Origin: Pseudonocardia kunmingensis
Lineage (GTDB): Bacteria > Actinomycetota > Actinomycetes > Mycobacteriales > Pseudonocardiaceae
DNA length: 64,000 bases
Assembly (NCBI RefSeq): GCF_006716445.1
Contig: NZ_VFPA01000006.1
Coordinates: 62,001-126,000, forward strand
Direction: 5' to 3'
In this document: one piece after another, positions 43,052 to 50,837 of the stretch
How the letters are laid out: every line of letters starts with the position of its first letter
How positions within the stretch are numbered: position 1 is the stretch's first letter
Notes under the pieces: model-generated
The model's input: only the letters and a program-made list of their open reading frames with translations
Told to the model about the DNA's origin: nothing
The model's database searches: none
Made by a program: the position numbers and the translations under genes

Positions 43052-44476
43052 TCACCAGTTCGTCGGTGCGTAGTCCTTGAGGAAGCAGCCGTGCAGGTCC
43101 TCACCCGCCTCGCCGCGAACGATCGGGTCGTACACGCGCGCGGCGCCGTCCACCAGGTCCAGCGGGGCGTGGAAGCCCTCGTCGGCCAGCCGCACCTTGG
43201 TGGGGTGCGGCCGCTCGTCGGTGATCCAACCGGTGTCGACCGCGGTCATCAGGATGCCGTCGCTCTCGAGCATCTCGGCGGCGCTGGTGCGGGTGAGCAT
43301 GTTGAGCGCGGCCTTCGCCATGTTGGTGTGCGGGTGCCCGGGACCCTTGTAGGCGCGGCTGAACTGCCCTTCCATCGCGCTGACGTTCACCACGTACTTG
43401 CGGCGCGCCTGCGCGGCGGCCAACGCCGGTCGCAGCGCGCTGACCAGGATGAACGGTGCGGTCTGGTTGCAGAGCTGCACCTCGAGCAGCTCGAGGGGGT
43501 CGATCTCGTGGACGCGCCGGCTCCAGCTGTTCTCCGGCGCGGTGTCGGGCAGCAGCCCGCCCGCGTCCACCGCGGTGCCTGCGCTCATCCGCTCGGGCGA
43601 TGCGCTGCGGGCGGTGAGGGCGAGCGCGGTGAGGGCGGTGGGCGTCCGGTGCGCGCCCGCGGCGCCGGCGAGCGCGGGCGGGCGGTCGTCGCGGACGTGG
43701 TCGAACGTGATCACCTCCACCGGCGTGCCGGCTGCGAGCGGTGCGCGCTCGGCCGCGACGAGGGGCGCGTAGGCGCCGGGGGAGCGGCGGACCGTCTGCG
43801 CCGCGTTGTTGATCAGGATGTCGAGCGGGCCCTGCGCGGCGACGGAGTCGGCGAGGGCGACGACCTGGGCCGGATCGCGCAGGTCGATGCCGACGACGCG
43901 CAGCCGGTGCAGCCAGTCCGCGCTGTCGGGCAGGGCGGAGAAGCGGCGCACGGCGTCGGCCGGGAACCGGGTGGTGATCGTCGTGTGGGCGCCGTCGCGC
44001 AGCAGGCGCAGGGCGATGTACATGCCGATCTTGGCCCGGCCGCCGGTGAGCAGGGCGCGCCGGCCGGTGAGGTCGGTGCGGGCGTCGCGCCGCTCGCGGT
44101 TCAGCGCCGCGCACGGCGGGCAGAGCTGGTGGTAGAACGCGTCCACCACGTGGTAGCGGTTCTTGCACGTGTAGCACGCACGCGAGCGCAGCAGCGTGCC
44201 CGCGGTGGCCCCGACGGCGGTGGAGACCAGCGGCAGGCCCTGCGTCTCGTCGTCGATCCGCCCGGGCGCGCCGGTGGCGGTGGCGGCGGTGACGGCGCCG
44301 TCGGCCGCCGCGATCGCCTCCCGCTTCGCCGCCCGGCGACGCAGCTTCACCGACTTGTAGATCCCCGCCGTGGCCCGCCGGACGCGCACCGCGTCCGGGT
44401 GCTCGGGTGGGAGGGCGTCGACCTCGGCGAGCACCCGGAGGCAGGTCTGCAGGTCGTCGGGGTCGATTCCGGACAC
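43052..44476 (-). CDS. SDR family oxidoreductase with embedded zinc-ribbon-like domain
   Basis: 474 residues, about 200 longer than a classical SDR. An N-terminal helical region (to about 90) is followed by CYTCKNRYHVVDAFYHQLCPPC, a CxxC-CxxC zinc-binding candidate, and then an SDR fold: RALLTGGRAKIGMYIALRLL (cofactor loop), DILINNAAQTVRRSPG, VVNVSAMEGQFS and the YK...NMAKAALNML active-site helix. The GTG is six bases after a TAGGCT box. It precedes the DUF4185 gene by ten bases on the same strand. Confidence 0.85.
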   Translation of the reverse strand: MSGIDPDDLQTCLRVLAEVDALPPEHPDAVRVRRATAGIYKSVKLRRRAAKREAIAAADGAVTAATATGAPGRIDDETQGLPLVSTAVGATAGTLLRSRACYTCKNRYHVVDAFYHQLCPPCAALNRERRDARTDLTGRRALLTGGRAKIGMYIALRLLRDGAHTTITTRFPADAVRRFSALPDSADWLHRLRVVGIDLRDPAQVVALADSVAAQGPLDILINNAAQTVRRSPGAYAPLVAAERAPLAAGTPVEVITFDHVRDDRPPALAGAAGAHRTPTALTALALTARSASPERMSAGTAVDAGGLLPDTAPENSWSRRVHEIDPLELLEVQLCNQTAPFILVSALRPALAAAQARRKYVVNVSAMEGQFSRAYKGPGHPHTNMAKAALNMLTRTSAAEMLESDGILMTAVDTGWITDERPHPTKVRLADEGFHAPLDLVDGAARVYDPIVRGEAGEDLHGCFLKDYAPTNW

Positions 44477-44482
44477 CGCAGA

Positions 44483-44488
44483 AGCCTA
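44483..44488 (-). promoter_or_regulatory. -10 box TAGGCT of leaderless SDR gene
   Basis: On the minus strand TAGGCT is six bases upstream of the GTG at 44476; no Shine-Dalgarno sequence is seen. Confidence 0.55.
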
Positions 44489-44496
44489 CGTGCGGC

Positions 44497-44871
44497 CTAT
44501 TCCTCGATCTCCGCCAGCGCCTTGCGCGCCTGCTCGAGCTCGGCCTCGAGCGCGGCGACCCGGGCGGCGCGCTGCTCCCGCGCGGCGCCGATCACGGCGT
44601 CGATCGGGCCCGCCAGCTCCGCGTGCAGCTCCTGGGCCGCCTTCGACACGGCCGCGGCCGACACCGGCAGCCCGCGGCTGAGCCAGGTGCTCCCCTGCTT
44701 GAGCTCGGCCACCCAGTCGCCGTCCGCCGTGCCGGTGACGGTGAGCGTGAGCTCGATCGTGCGCGTGGTGCGGGCGGTGGAGCCCTTCGGCCGCCCGCGA
44801 CGCGGCTTGGCGGGCTCCGCGGGCGGGGCGTCCGCGATCGCGGTGGTGCCGGCGTCGTCTGGTGTGCTCAT
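44497..44871 (-). CDS. Small protein with AT-hook-like motif and coiled coil, DUF6319-like
   Basis: 124 residues. KPRRGRPKGSTAR is a good AT-hook core (RGRPKGS), RTIELTLTVTGTADGDWVAELKQG is beta-rich, and the C-terminus (about residues 95-124) is a coiled coil with ARVAALEAELEQARKALAEIEE. I tentatively place it in the DUF6319 family. A role in DNA or nucleoid binding is inference from the AT-hook. Confidence 0.7.
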   Translation of the reverse strand: MSTPDDAGTTAIADAPPAEPAKPRRGRPKGSTARTTRTIELTLTVTGTADGDWVAELKQGSTWLSRGLPVSAAAVSKAAQELHAELAGPIDAVIGAAREQRAARVAALEAELEQARKALAEIEE

Positions 44872-44940
44872 CGCTGCGTCGCTCCCTGTGGCGGGTGTCT
44901 GTGGCGGGCGCGCTGATCGTAGAACGCGTGTTCGAAGCGC

Positions 44941-45438
44941 TCACAGCCGGTCCGGTGCTCGGAAGACGACCCAGCGCATCGCGCAGTACATGAACAGGCC
45001 CTCGCACGCGCCCGCCGCGACCCGGGCCACCTGGTACTGCACGCCGAGCGCCTCGAGCGCGGAGCTGACGCCGACCAGGATCGCGAAGTTGACCGCGACG
45101 ACGCCGACGTAGACGGCCGTCTGGCGGCCCAGGGGAGCGTGCGACCGGAAGTTCAGGACGCGGTTGAGCAGGAAGCTCGATGCGAACGCGATCGCGTACC
45201 CGATGCCGACGGCGAGGCCGTAGGGCACGTCCCAGTGGCCGTGCAGGGCCGTGAGGATCAGCAGGTCCGCGCAGAAGGTGGTGCCGTTGATCGCGGCGAA
45301 CCCCACGAAGGTCGGGGGCACCACCCGGGACAGGCCGAACGGCAGCCGGGCGGTGACCGCGCGGCACAGCCGCGCGAAGCGCTCCGGGGTGCCGGCCCGG
45401 TCGTGTTCGGCGGTGCCGTCCCGCGGCTCGGTACCCAC
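44941..45438 (-). CDS. GtrA family membrane protein
   Basis: 165 residues with four hydrophobic helices (FVGFAAINGTTFCADLLILTAL; YGLAVGIGYAIAFASSFLLNRVLNFRS; TAVYVGVVAVNFAILVGVSSALEALG; then ARVAAGACEGLFMYCAMRWVVF). The FLLNRVLNFR element is the family signature. GtrA proteins are thought to move lipid-linked sugars in cell-envelope glycosylation. The GTG has TACCAA six bases upstream, a possible leaderless start. Confidence 0.9.
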   Translation of the reverse strand: MGTEPRDGTAEHDRAGTPERFARLCRAVTARLPFGLSRVVPPTFVGFAAINGTTFCADLLILTALHGHWDVPYGLAVGIGYAIAFASSFLLNRVLNFRSHAPLGRQTAVYVGVVAVNFAILVGVSSALEALGVQYQVARVAAGACEGLFMYCAMRWVVFRAPDRL

Positions 45439-45553
45439 GCACCCTTGGTATCGCTCACGGGTCCCGGCTCGGCGACGGCACGGCGAACCGGAGCTGAACA
45501 GCCGGACTCCGAAGCCCGCCGCACCGTGTCTGCGGGTGCGCCGGCACCTGCGG

Positions 45554-46270
45554 TCACGACACGTGGTGCGAGACCTCGACGCGGCCCTCGATCACATCGA
45601 CGGCGAGGTCGGTGAGGCGGCGGTTGCGGCTGCGGGCGTGACGGCGCAGGAGGGCGAACGCCGCCTCGGTGTCCAGGTCGAGCCGTTCGGCGAGCATCCC
45701 CTTGGCCTGCTCGATCAGGACGCGGCTGCTGAGCGCCGACTCGAGCTGCTCGACGAGCAGTTCCTTCTCGCGTCGTGCGCGCTGTTGCAGCAGCCCGATC
45801 GTCGCGACGTCGGTGAACGCGCGGGCGACCGCCGCGGCCGCGGCGTCCATCTCGCGGGGTTCCCGGTGGAACAGGTTCAGCGCCCCGATCACCTCCGCGC
45901 GGCGTCGCATCGGCAGCGCGTGCACCGCGGAGAAGCCGAGCTGCCGCAGCGCCGGCGCGAGCCGGGGCCAGCGACGGCCGGCGAGGGCGAGGTCGGCGGC
46001 GCCGACCTCCCGCCCGTTGCGGTAGGACTCCACGCACGGGCCCTCGTCGAGGTGCAGCTGGAACGTCTCGAGGAGGCGCGCGTCGTCGCAGGTGGCCGCG
46101 ACCAGCTGCAGCGCGCCCCGGCGGTCGCCGAGCACCAGCCCGGCGGCGTCGACGTGCAGCAGCTCGACGCACCGGTCGGTCAGCCGCTGGAGGAACTCCA
46201 CGATGTCGAAGTCGGCCACCAGCGTGTCCGCGAACTCGACGAGCGCTCCGGCGACCTCATCGCTGCGCAT
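45554..46270 (-). CDS. GAF and ANTAR domain protein
   Basis: 238 residues. A GAF sensory domain (FLQRLTDRCVELLHVDAAGLVLGD to IGALNLFHREP) is followed by the ANTAR RNA-binding helices (LESALSSRVLIEQAKGMLAERLDLDTEAAFALLRRHARSRNRRL in pieces). ANTAR proteins act as transcription antiterminators on paired hairpins in leader RNAs. No such leader is evident in this window. A TAGGCT box about 65 bases upstream may be its promoter. Confidence 0.9.
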   Translation of the reverse strand: MRSDEVAGALVEFADTLVADFDIVEFLQRLTDRCVELLHVDAAGLVLGDRRGALQLVAATCDDARLLETFQLHLDEGPCVESYRNGREVGAADLALAGRRWPRLAPALRQLGFSAVHALPMRRRAEVIGALNLFHREPREMDAAAAAVARAFTDVATIGLLQQRARREKELLVEQLESALSSRVLIEQAKGMLAERLDLDTEAAFALLRRHARSRNRRLTDLAVDVIEGRVEVSHHVS

Positions 46271-46747
46271 GGCGGCCCCGTTCTCCCGAGAGGGGCACGA
46301 CGCGGCCGCGGAGCGGTCCGTCGGTCCGGTCCGAGCCTAGTGCGACCGCCGACGGCCGTCGCGAGATCGGAGTACGACCCCCCGAACGGACCTAGCCCCC
46401 CGTCGCGTCCGGCCTGTACTTCTCATAGCTACCGCTCCAGACCCCGGCGGCAGATGGAGACCGATGCGCCGGGCCGTCATGTCGTCGCGCTGTGCCCGGC
46501 GGGAGCGAGGTGGACATGTGCACTGGTAACGGACGACGGCCGCGGCCTTCCGCGCCGCCCCGACCGCCGGCAGGCGGGGGGAGCCCGGTCGCGGGAGCCT
46601 GCGGGCCGCCCCCGGCCTGATCGCGGCCACGGTCCCGCACCTCGCGAACTGGGGAGCGCGCGAGGTGCTCTCCCGCTGTGCCGGTCCCGACGAGGGGGTC
46701 GGGACCGGCACGGCGCGGTCGTCCCCTCGCGCGGTGGCCGACGACGG
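46271..46747. other. 477-bp intergenic region
   Basis: It holds a TAGGCT box for the GAF-ANTAR gene (46336-46341, minus strand) and a strong hairpin at its right end. A 34-codon frame (46516-46620, beginning MCTGNGRRPRP) has neither ribosome binding site nor leaderless box. I see no supported gene. Confidence 0.55.
46678..46711 (-). terminator. Strong hairpin downstream of the glycosyltransferase gene
   Basis: GTGCCGGTCCCGAC and GTCGGGACCGGCAC form a perfect 14-bp stem with a six-base loop, 37 bases beyond the glycosyltransferase stop. It is the best candidate intrinsic terminator in the window, though without a U-tract. Confidence 0.7.
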
Positions 46748-47971
46748 TCAGCGACTCCGCTGGAGCAGCTCCTCGACCACCGTGGCCCCGGCGGCGGCGC
46801 CCCCGTCGTCGTACAGGGTCTCGGCGAGCGCCCGTGCCGAGGCCCGGGGTGCCGGATCGGTGAGTGCCCGCTCGACGGCGGCACGCAGCCGGTCGGGCGG
46901 CACGGGCCGGTTCGACAGGTTGTGGCGCAGCACCACCGCGGCGCCGCGGTCGGCGACGGTGCGGCCGATGACCAGCTGCTCGAACTGCTGGGGGAGGACG
47001 ACGAGAGGCACCCCGTTCGCCAGCCCCTCCAGCACGCTGTTCATGCCTCCGTGGGTGACGAACACCGCCGTACGCCGCAGGACCTCCAGCTGCGGCACCG
47101 ACCGGCGGACGAGGGTGTTCGCCGGTGGCGGCCCCAGCCGCGCGGGATCGGTGTGGGACCCGACGGCGAGCAGGACCCGCGCGGGGAGGTCGGCGAGCAC
47201 CGCGAAGCAGGTGCGGAAGAACTCGTCGGCGGCCGCGTGCAGCGTGCCGAGTGACACCAGGACCAGCGGTTGCGCCGCGTCCAGGTGGGCGGCGAGCTCG
47301 GCGTCGATGGCCTGGTCCCCGGCGACGGGGTCGAGCGTGGGGCCGATGAAGTGGCAGCGCCGGTCGACCAGCGGGTTGGCCGGCTGCATCCACCGCGGGA
47401 TCGGGAAGAGCGTCACGTCGCCCCGGATCGGGAAGGCCGGCCGCGGCGGGAAGAGGTGCTCGCCGAAGCGCTGCACCACCCGCCGCTTCGCCGCGCGCAC
47501 CGCGGGCAGGTCCGCCGCGGCGGCGCGGAAGAAGTGCACCCCCTCCCGGATCGTCATGCTCCTGAGCTCGCGGCTGCCCACCATCATCGTGGTCATGAGC
47601 GAGATCGTGGGCAGCCCGGCGCTCGCCGCGGCCACGTGCCCCCAGGCAGCGTTGGAGTCGAACGCGAGCGCGTCGGGCCGCTGAGCGTCCAGCTCGGCCA
47701 GCAGGAACGGCACCAGCGACTCCGTGGCCGTCAGGATCCGGGTCACCACCCGCAGCGGGCTGCCGGTCCGGGTGGCCTCGGCGATGTCCCCCGCGGAGAT
47801 CGTTCCCGCCGGGTAGGGGCGGAACCGCGCACCGGTCCGCTCGACGGGGCCGCGGAACTCCTCGGCGGAGTGGTACGTGACCTCCACGCCCCGCTCCACC
47901 CACGCGCGCACGACCGCAAGGCTCGGGTTGACGTGCCCCGCCGCGGGCATGCCCGCCATGGCGATCCTCAT
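46748..47971 (-). CDS. MGT/UGT-type glycosyltransferase
   Basis: 407 residues, GT-B fold of family GT1. MAGMPAAGHVNPSLAVVRAWVERG is the acceptor-domain start with the catalytic-type histidine, and the C-terminal donor-binding signature reads VFVTHGGMNSVLEGLANGVPLVVLPQQFEQL. The family includes macrolide-inactivating and natural-product glycosyltransferases. The ATG overlaps the upstream TetR stop by four bases, so the two are co-transcribed. Confidence 0.92.
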   Translation of the reverse strand: MRIAMAGMPAAGHVNPSLAVVRAWVERGVEVTYHSAEEFRGPVERTGARFRPYPAGTISAGDIAEATRTGSPLRVVTRILTATESLVPFLLAELDAQRPDALAFDSNAAWGHVAAASAGLPTISLMTTMMVGSRELRSMTIREGVHFFRAAAADLPAVRAAKRRVVQRFGEHLFPPRPAFPIRGDVTLFPIPRWMQPANPLVDRRCHFIGPTLDPVAGDQAIDAELAAHLDAAQPLVLVSLGTLHAAADEFFRTCFAVLADLPARVLLAVGSHTDPARLGPPPANTLVRRSVPQLEVLRRTAVFVTHGGMNSVLEGLANGVPLVVLPQQFEQLVIGRTVADRGAAVVLRHNLSNRPVPPDRLRAAVERALTDPAPRASARALAETLYDDGGAAAGATVVEELLQRSR

Positions 47972-48732
47972 GTGACGACCCCTCGTCGGTCCGGTCCGGC
48001 TGCCCTCGCCGGCTGCTCGGTGATGGCGGCGGCCAGCGCGACCCGGAACCGCCGGTACTGCGCGAGCACCTCCGGAGCCACCGCGGCCAGTGCCGCGGGA
48101 TCGGGCGCGACCGCGGGCTCCAGCACGGCGCGGAGGGTGTGGCCGAGCGCGGCCGCGGCCGCCTCCGGGGCGGTGGTGTGCGAACCCGGCGCCGGCTGGT
48201 GGAGGTAGAAGCCGACCTGGACCGCGCCGGCGACGTAGCCCTGCGTGTCGGCGTCGAGGTCGGTGCGCATCAGCCCGTGCGCGCGGAGCAGCCCGAACAG
48301 GTCGCGGGCGAGCTCGCTCTTCCCGTCGCGCAGGGGCTGGACCGCGCCTTCGTGGGCCAGGTCGCCCAGCAGGTCGCTGTCGCGCAGGAACATCGCTCGC
48401 AGCAGCGGGCGGCGATGCACCCCGAGGTAGGTCAGGCGCGCCTGCTCGGACGGCAGCACCGCCGCCGGGTCCCGTTCGATCGCGCCGGTGAGCTCGTCGA
48501 CGAGTCCGAGCGACTCGCGCATCAGCATGCACGTGAACAGCCGTGCGCGGGAGTCGAAGTGCAGGTAGACGGTGCCCTTGCCGATGCCGGCGTGCTTGGC
48601 GACCTCCTCGATGGTGACCCGCTTGCGCCCCCACCGCAGCACGAGCTCGGCTGCCGCGTCCAGGATCCGCTGCGCGCGCTGTTCGTGCCCGTCGCCCACT
48701 CCGCCTCCATGACCGGTGACCAGATCTCTCAT
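47968..48732 (-). CDS. TetR family regulator coupled to the glycosyltransferase
   Basis: 254 residues. QRILDAAAELVLRWGRKRVTIEEVAKHAGIGKGTVYLHFDSRARLF in pieces is the DNA-binding domain, followed by a long C-terminal ligand domain. An inner GTG at 48699 has GGAGG upstream and may be the true start, since the first eleven residues are not family-like. It probably autoregulates the pair and may sense the acceptor of the glycosyltransferase (inference). Confidence 0.9.
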   Translation of the reverse strand: MRDLVTGHGGGVGDGHEQRAQRILDAAAELVLRWGRKRVTIEEVAKHAGIGKGTVYLHFDSRARLFTCMLMRESLGLVDELTGAIERDPAAVLPSEQARLTYLGVHRRPLLRAMFLRDSDLLGDLAHEGAVQPLRDGKSELARDLFGLLRAHGLMRTDLDADTQGYVAGAVQVGFYLHQPAPGSHTTAPEAAAAALGHTLRAVLEPAVAPDPAALAAVAPEVLAQYRRFRVALAAAITEQPARAAGPDRRGVVT

Positions 48733-48748
48733 CCGGTCACGGGTCAGG

Positions 48749-49423
48749 CTAGCCGGTGCGGGCGCCGAGCGCGCGCGACACGGCGTCCCGGACGTCGGCG
48801 TCCGAGGGTGCGCGCCTGCCCGCCTCGTCGGCGAGGACGCGCAGGGACGTCATCGGTTCGGCGAGCCCGCAGGAGACGAACGCGTCGAAGACCCGCATGT
48901 CCGGGTCGACGTTCAGCGCGAACCCGTGCGTGCTGACACCGCCGCGGATCCGCATGCCGATCGAGGCGACCTTGCGGTCATCAGGCGTCCAGACGCCCAC
49001 GAGGCTCGACGCGCCCGGCGGCGTGTCGCGGCGGCGGGCCGGGACGCCGAGCGCGGCGAGCGCGGCGACGAGGCCCTCCTCCATCCAGCGCACGACGTCG
49101 GCGGGCCCGCGCTCCCGGACGTGGGCGACGAGGTAGCCGACGACCTGGCCGGGGCCGTGGTAGGTGGCCTGGCCGCCGCGGTCGACCTCGACCGTGCGCA
49201 GCCCGGAGACCGCGGACGGCAGGTGCTCGCGCGGCGTGCGCGGCCCGTGGGTGACGACCGCAGGGTGGGAGAGCAGGACGAGCCGGTCGCCCGCGGTGCC
49301 GGCCCGGCATTCGGCCGCCCACCCCTCCATCGCGGAGACGGCCTCCTCGTACGGGACCTCGCCCAGGTCCATCCGGGCGAGTCGGGGGAAGGGGGCGCTG
49401 CGGGTGGTGCCGGTCGTCGTCAC
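48749..49423 (-). CDS. lipB: Octanoyl-[ACP]:protein octanoyltransferase
   Basis: 224 residues. Transfers octanoate from acyl carrier protein to lipoyl domains in lipoate synthesis. DRGGQATYHGPGQVVGYLV is the family signature; the catalytic residues are K151 in DRKVASIG and C185 in VSCGL, with THGFALNVDPD between. The GTG at 49423 gives the normal length. No lipA is in the window, an uncommon separation for actinobacteria, where the two are usually adjacent. Confidence 0.93.
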   Translation of the reverse strand: MTTTGTTRSAPFPRLARMDLGEVPYEEAVSAMEGWAAECRAGTAGDRLVLLSHPAVVTHGPRTPREHLPSAVSGLRTVEVDRGGQATYHGPGQVVGYLVAHVRERGPADVVRWMEEGLVAALAALGVPARRRDTPPGASSLVGVWTPDDRKVASIGMRIRGGVSTHGFALNVDPDMRVFDAFVSCGLAEPMTSLRVLADEAGRRAPSDADVRDAVSRALGARTG

Positions 49424-49748
49424 GGGACCGATCCTCGCGCGCGGCGCCCGCGCCCGGCTCAGGGCATCCGCGCCCCAGAAGTCCCACCCACGACCGGCCC
49501 GTGCAGGCCCGCGCCCAGGCGAGGCTCAGGCGTGGCGATCCGCGTCGAGACGGGAGACTCACCCAGCCGAAACGGGAGACTCAGCCGGTCGAAACGGGAG
49601 ACTCGCGCTGGGTGGGGCGCCTCCTGCGCGAGTCTCCCGTTCGGGCAGGGCGAGTCTCCCGTTCGGGCAGGGCGAGTCTCCCGTTCGGGCAGGGCGAGTT
49701 TCGCGTTCGGGCAGGGCCGCTCGCCAGATGAAAGTATGTCCGTATTCG
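49424..49748. other. Intergenic region containing the 22-bp repeat array
   Basis: The region between lipB and the TetR gene is dominated by the array at 49547-49717. Left of it are about 120 bases without a recognised signal, which must contain the lipB promoter. Right of it is a short A+T-richer stretch (AGATGAAAGTATGTCCG) just beyond the TetR stop. Confidence 0.6.
49547..49717. repeat. Inverted array of 22-bp tandem repeats (three plus four copies)
   Basis: Three copies of GA(G/A)ACGGGAGACTC start at 49547, 49569 and 49591, exactly 22 bases apart. After a 25-base centre, four copies of the reverse motif GAGTCTCCCGTTC start at 49630, 49652, 49674 and 49696, again 22 bases apart. In the right arm the 9-base spacer GGGCAGGGC is identical in every unit; left-arm spacers vary. 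The last right unit is degenerate (GAGTTTCGCGTTC). The innermost copies form a stem of at least 15 bp. Spacers are not unique, so it is not CRISPR. Confidence 0.9.
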
Positions 49749-50381
49749 TCACTTGGCCGAGTGGGTCTGCTGCTGCGCGGAGCCGGTGAACACGGTGCCG
49801 ATACCGCGCCGCAGGACCTCCCGCGCCGGGAACGCGTCCGGGCCCGAGAGTGCGACCTGGTCGGCCAGGCCCTGCACGGTCGCGAGGATCAGGCGCGCGG
49901 CGAGCACGGCGTCCACCCCGCGTGCGACCTCGCCGCGCTCCACGCCGCTCTCGACCACCGCCGTGACGTAGCCGAGGAGGTCGCCGCCGGCCCGCCGGGC
50001 GACGTCGGCGAGGGCGGGATGGTGCACGGCCTGGGCCTGCAGGCCCTGCCGGACGCGGTATTCGACGTCCCGCTCGGCGTCGAGTGGCAGCAGTTCGACC
50101 AGGCTGTCGAGCAGCACCTCGGCGATCGGGAGGCGGGCGGCCCCGCCGTGGCGGACGCGCGCCCGCACGCGTTCGCCCATGCGGTCCGCGGCGTCGTCGT
50201 AGGCGAAGCGGAGCAACACGTCCTTGCCTGCGAAGTAGTGCTGGATCAGCCCGACCGACACCCCGGCCTCCGCGGCCACCTTCGCGAACGAGACGGCGGC
50301 GAACCCCTCCGCGGCGAGCAGGCGCTGGAACGCGCGCGCCACCTGGGTGCGGCGTTGGTCGTGATCGGCTACCCGCGGCAC
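49749..50381 (-). CDS. TetR family transcriptional regulator
   Basis: 210 residues. ARAFQRLLAAEGFAAVSFAKVAAEAGVSVGLIQHYFAGKDVLL in pieces is the helix-turn-helix region. The C-terminal domain (RVRQGLQAQAVHHPALADVARR, then VDAVLAARLILATVQGLADQV) resembles the BetI-like subfamily. The GTG at 50381 is six bases after a TATGGT box, so leaderless. It diverges from the YqeY-like gene; their starts are only 37 bases apart. Confidence 0.9.
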   Translation of the reverse strand: MPRVADHDQRRTQVARAFQRLLAAEGFAAVSFAKVAAEAGVSVGLIQHYFAGKDVLLRFAYDDAADRMGERVRARVRHGGAARLPIAEVLLDSLVELLPLDAERDVEYRVRQGLQAQAVHHPALADVARRAGGDLLGYVTAVVESGVERGEVARGVDAVLAARLILATVQGLADQVALSGPDAFPAREVLRRGIGTVFTGSAQQQTHSAK

Positions 50382-50387
50382 CGAAAA

Positions 50388-50411
50388 ACCATACACCCCT
50401 ACTGCTACGGT
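50388..50411. promoter_or_regulatory. Back-to-back leaderless promoters (TATGGT minus, TACGGT plus)
   Basis: TATGGT on the minus strand (50388-50393) is six bases from the TetR GTG. TACGGT on the plus strand (50406-50411) is seven bases from the YqeY-like ATG. The two -10 boxes are only 12 bases apart, so the two polymerases cannot bind at once. Confidence 0.6.
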
Positions 50412-50418
50412 CGGTCGC

Positions 50419-50766
50419 ATGCGTGCGGAGATGCGGGCCGACCTGACGGCGGCCCTCAAGGCCCGGGACCGCGTCGCCGCCGCGGCACTGCGGTCCGTGC
50501 TGGCGGCCATCGAGAACGCCGAGGCGGTCCCCGTCGACCCGCGACTGGCGAGCGCGCCCGGCAGCGCGCACGTGGCGGGAGCGGCGAACGGCCCGGGCGC
50601 GGCGGAGGCGCGGCGGCGCCACCTCACCGATGCCGACGTGCGGTCGATCGTCGAGGCCGAGGTGCGGGAGCGCGCGCGTGCCGCGGAGGAGTACGAGCGG
50701 CTCGGCCGCGACGAACACGCCGGGCGGCTGCGCCTCGAGATCGAGGTCCTGGACCGGTACCGGTAG
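50419..50766 (+). CDS. GatB/YqeY domain-containing protein
   Basis: 115 residues. MRADLTAALKARDRVAAAALRSVLAAIENAEAV and the C-terminal SIVEAEVRERARAAEEYERLGRDEHAGRLRLEIEVLDRY match YqeY-like proteins, which share the tRNA-binding tail domain of GatB. It lacks about 30 residues compared with the usual YqeY length, stopping after the first helical bundle. Probable leaderless start. Confidence 0.88.
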   Translation: MRAEMRADLTAALKARDRVAAAALRSVLAAIENAEAVPVDPRLASAPGSAHVAGAANGPGAAEARRRHLTDADVRSIVEAEVRERARAAEEYERLGRDEHAGRLRLEIEVLDRYR

Positions 50767-50837
50767 CGCGCCTGCGGCTCGTCCCCCGTCCCCGCACGGT
50801 TACGATCACCGCCACGGCGAGGCGGATCGGGGTGGGC

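Noticed and set aside
46516..46620. 34-codon ORF beginning MCTGNGRR
   Set aside because: No ribosome binding site, no leaderless box at the right spacing and no recognisable composition; it lies in a probable untranslated spacer.
49547..49717. Possible CRISPR array
   Set aside because: Units are only 13-14 bases with 8-9 base spacers that are identical on one side, the two halves are inverted relative to each other, and there are no cas genes.
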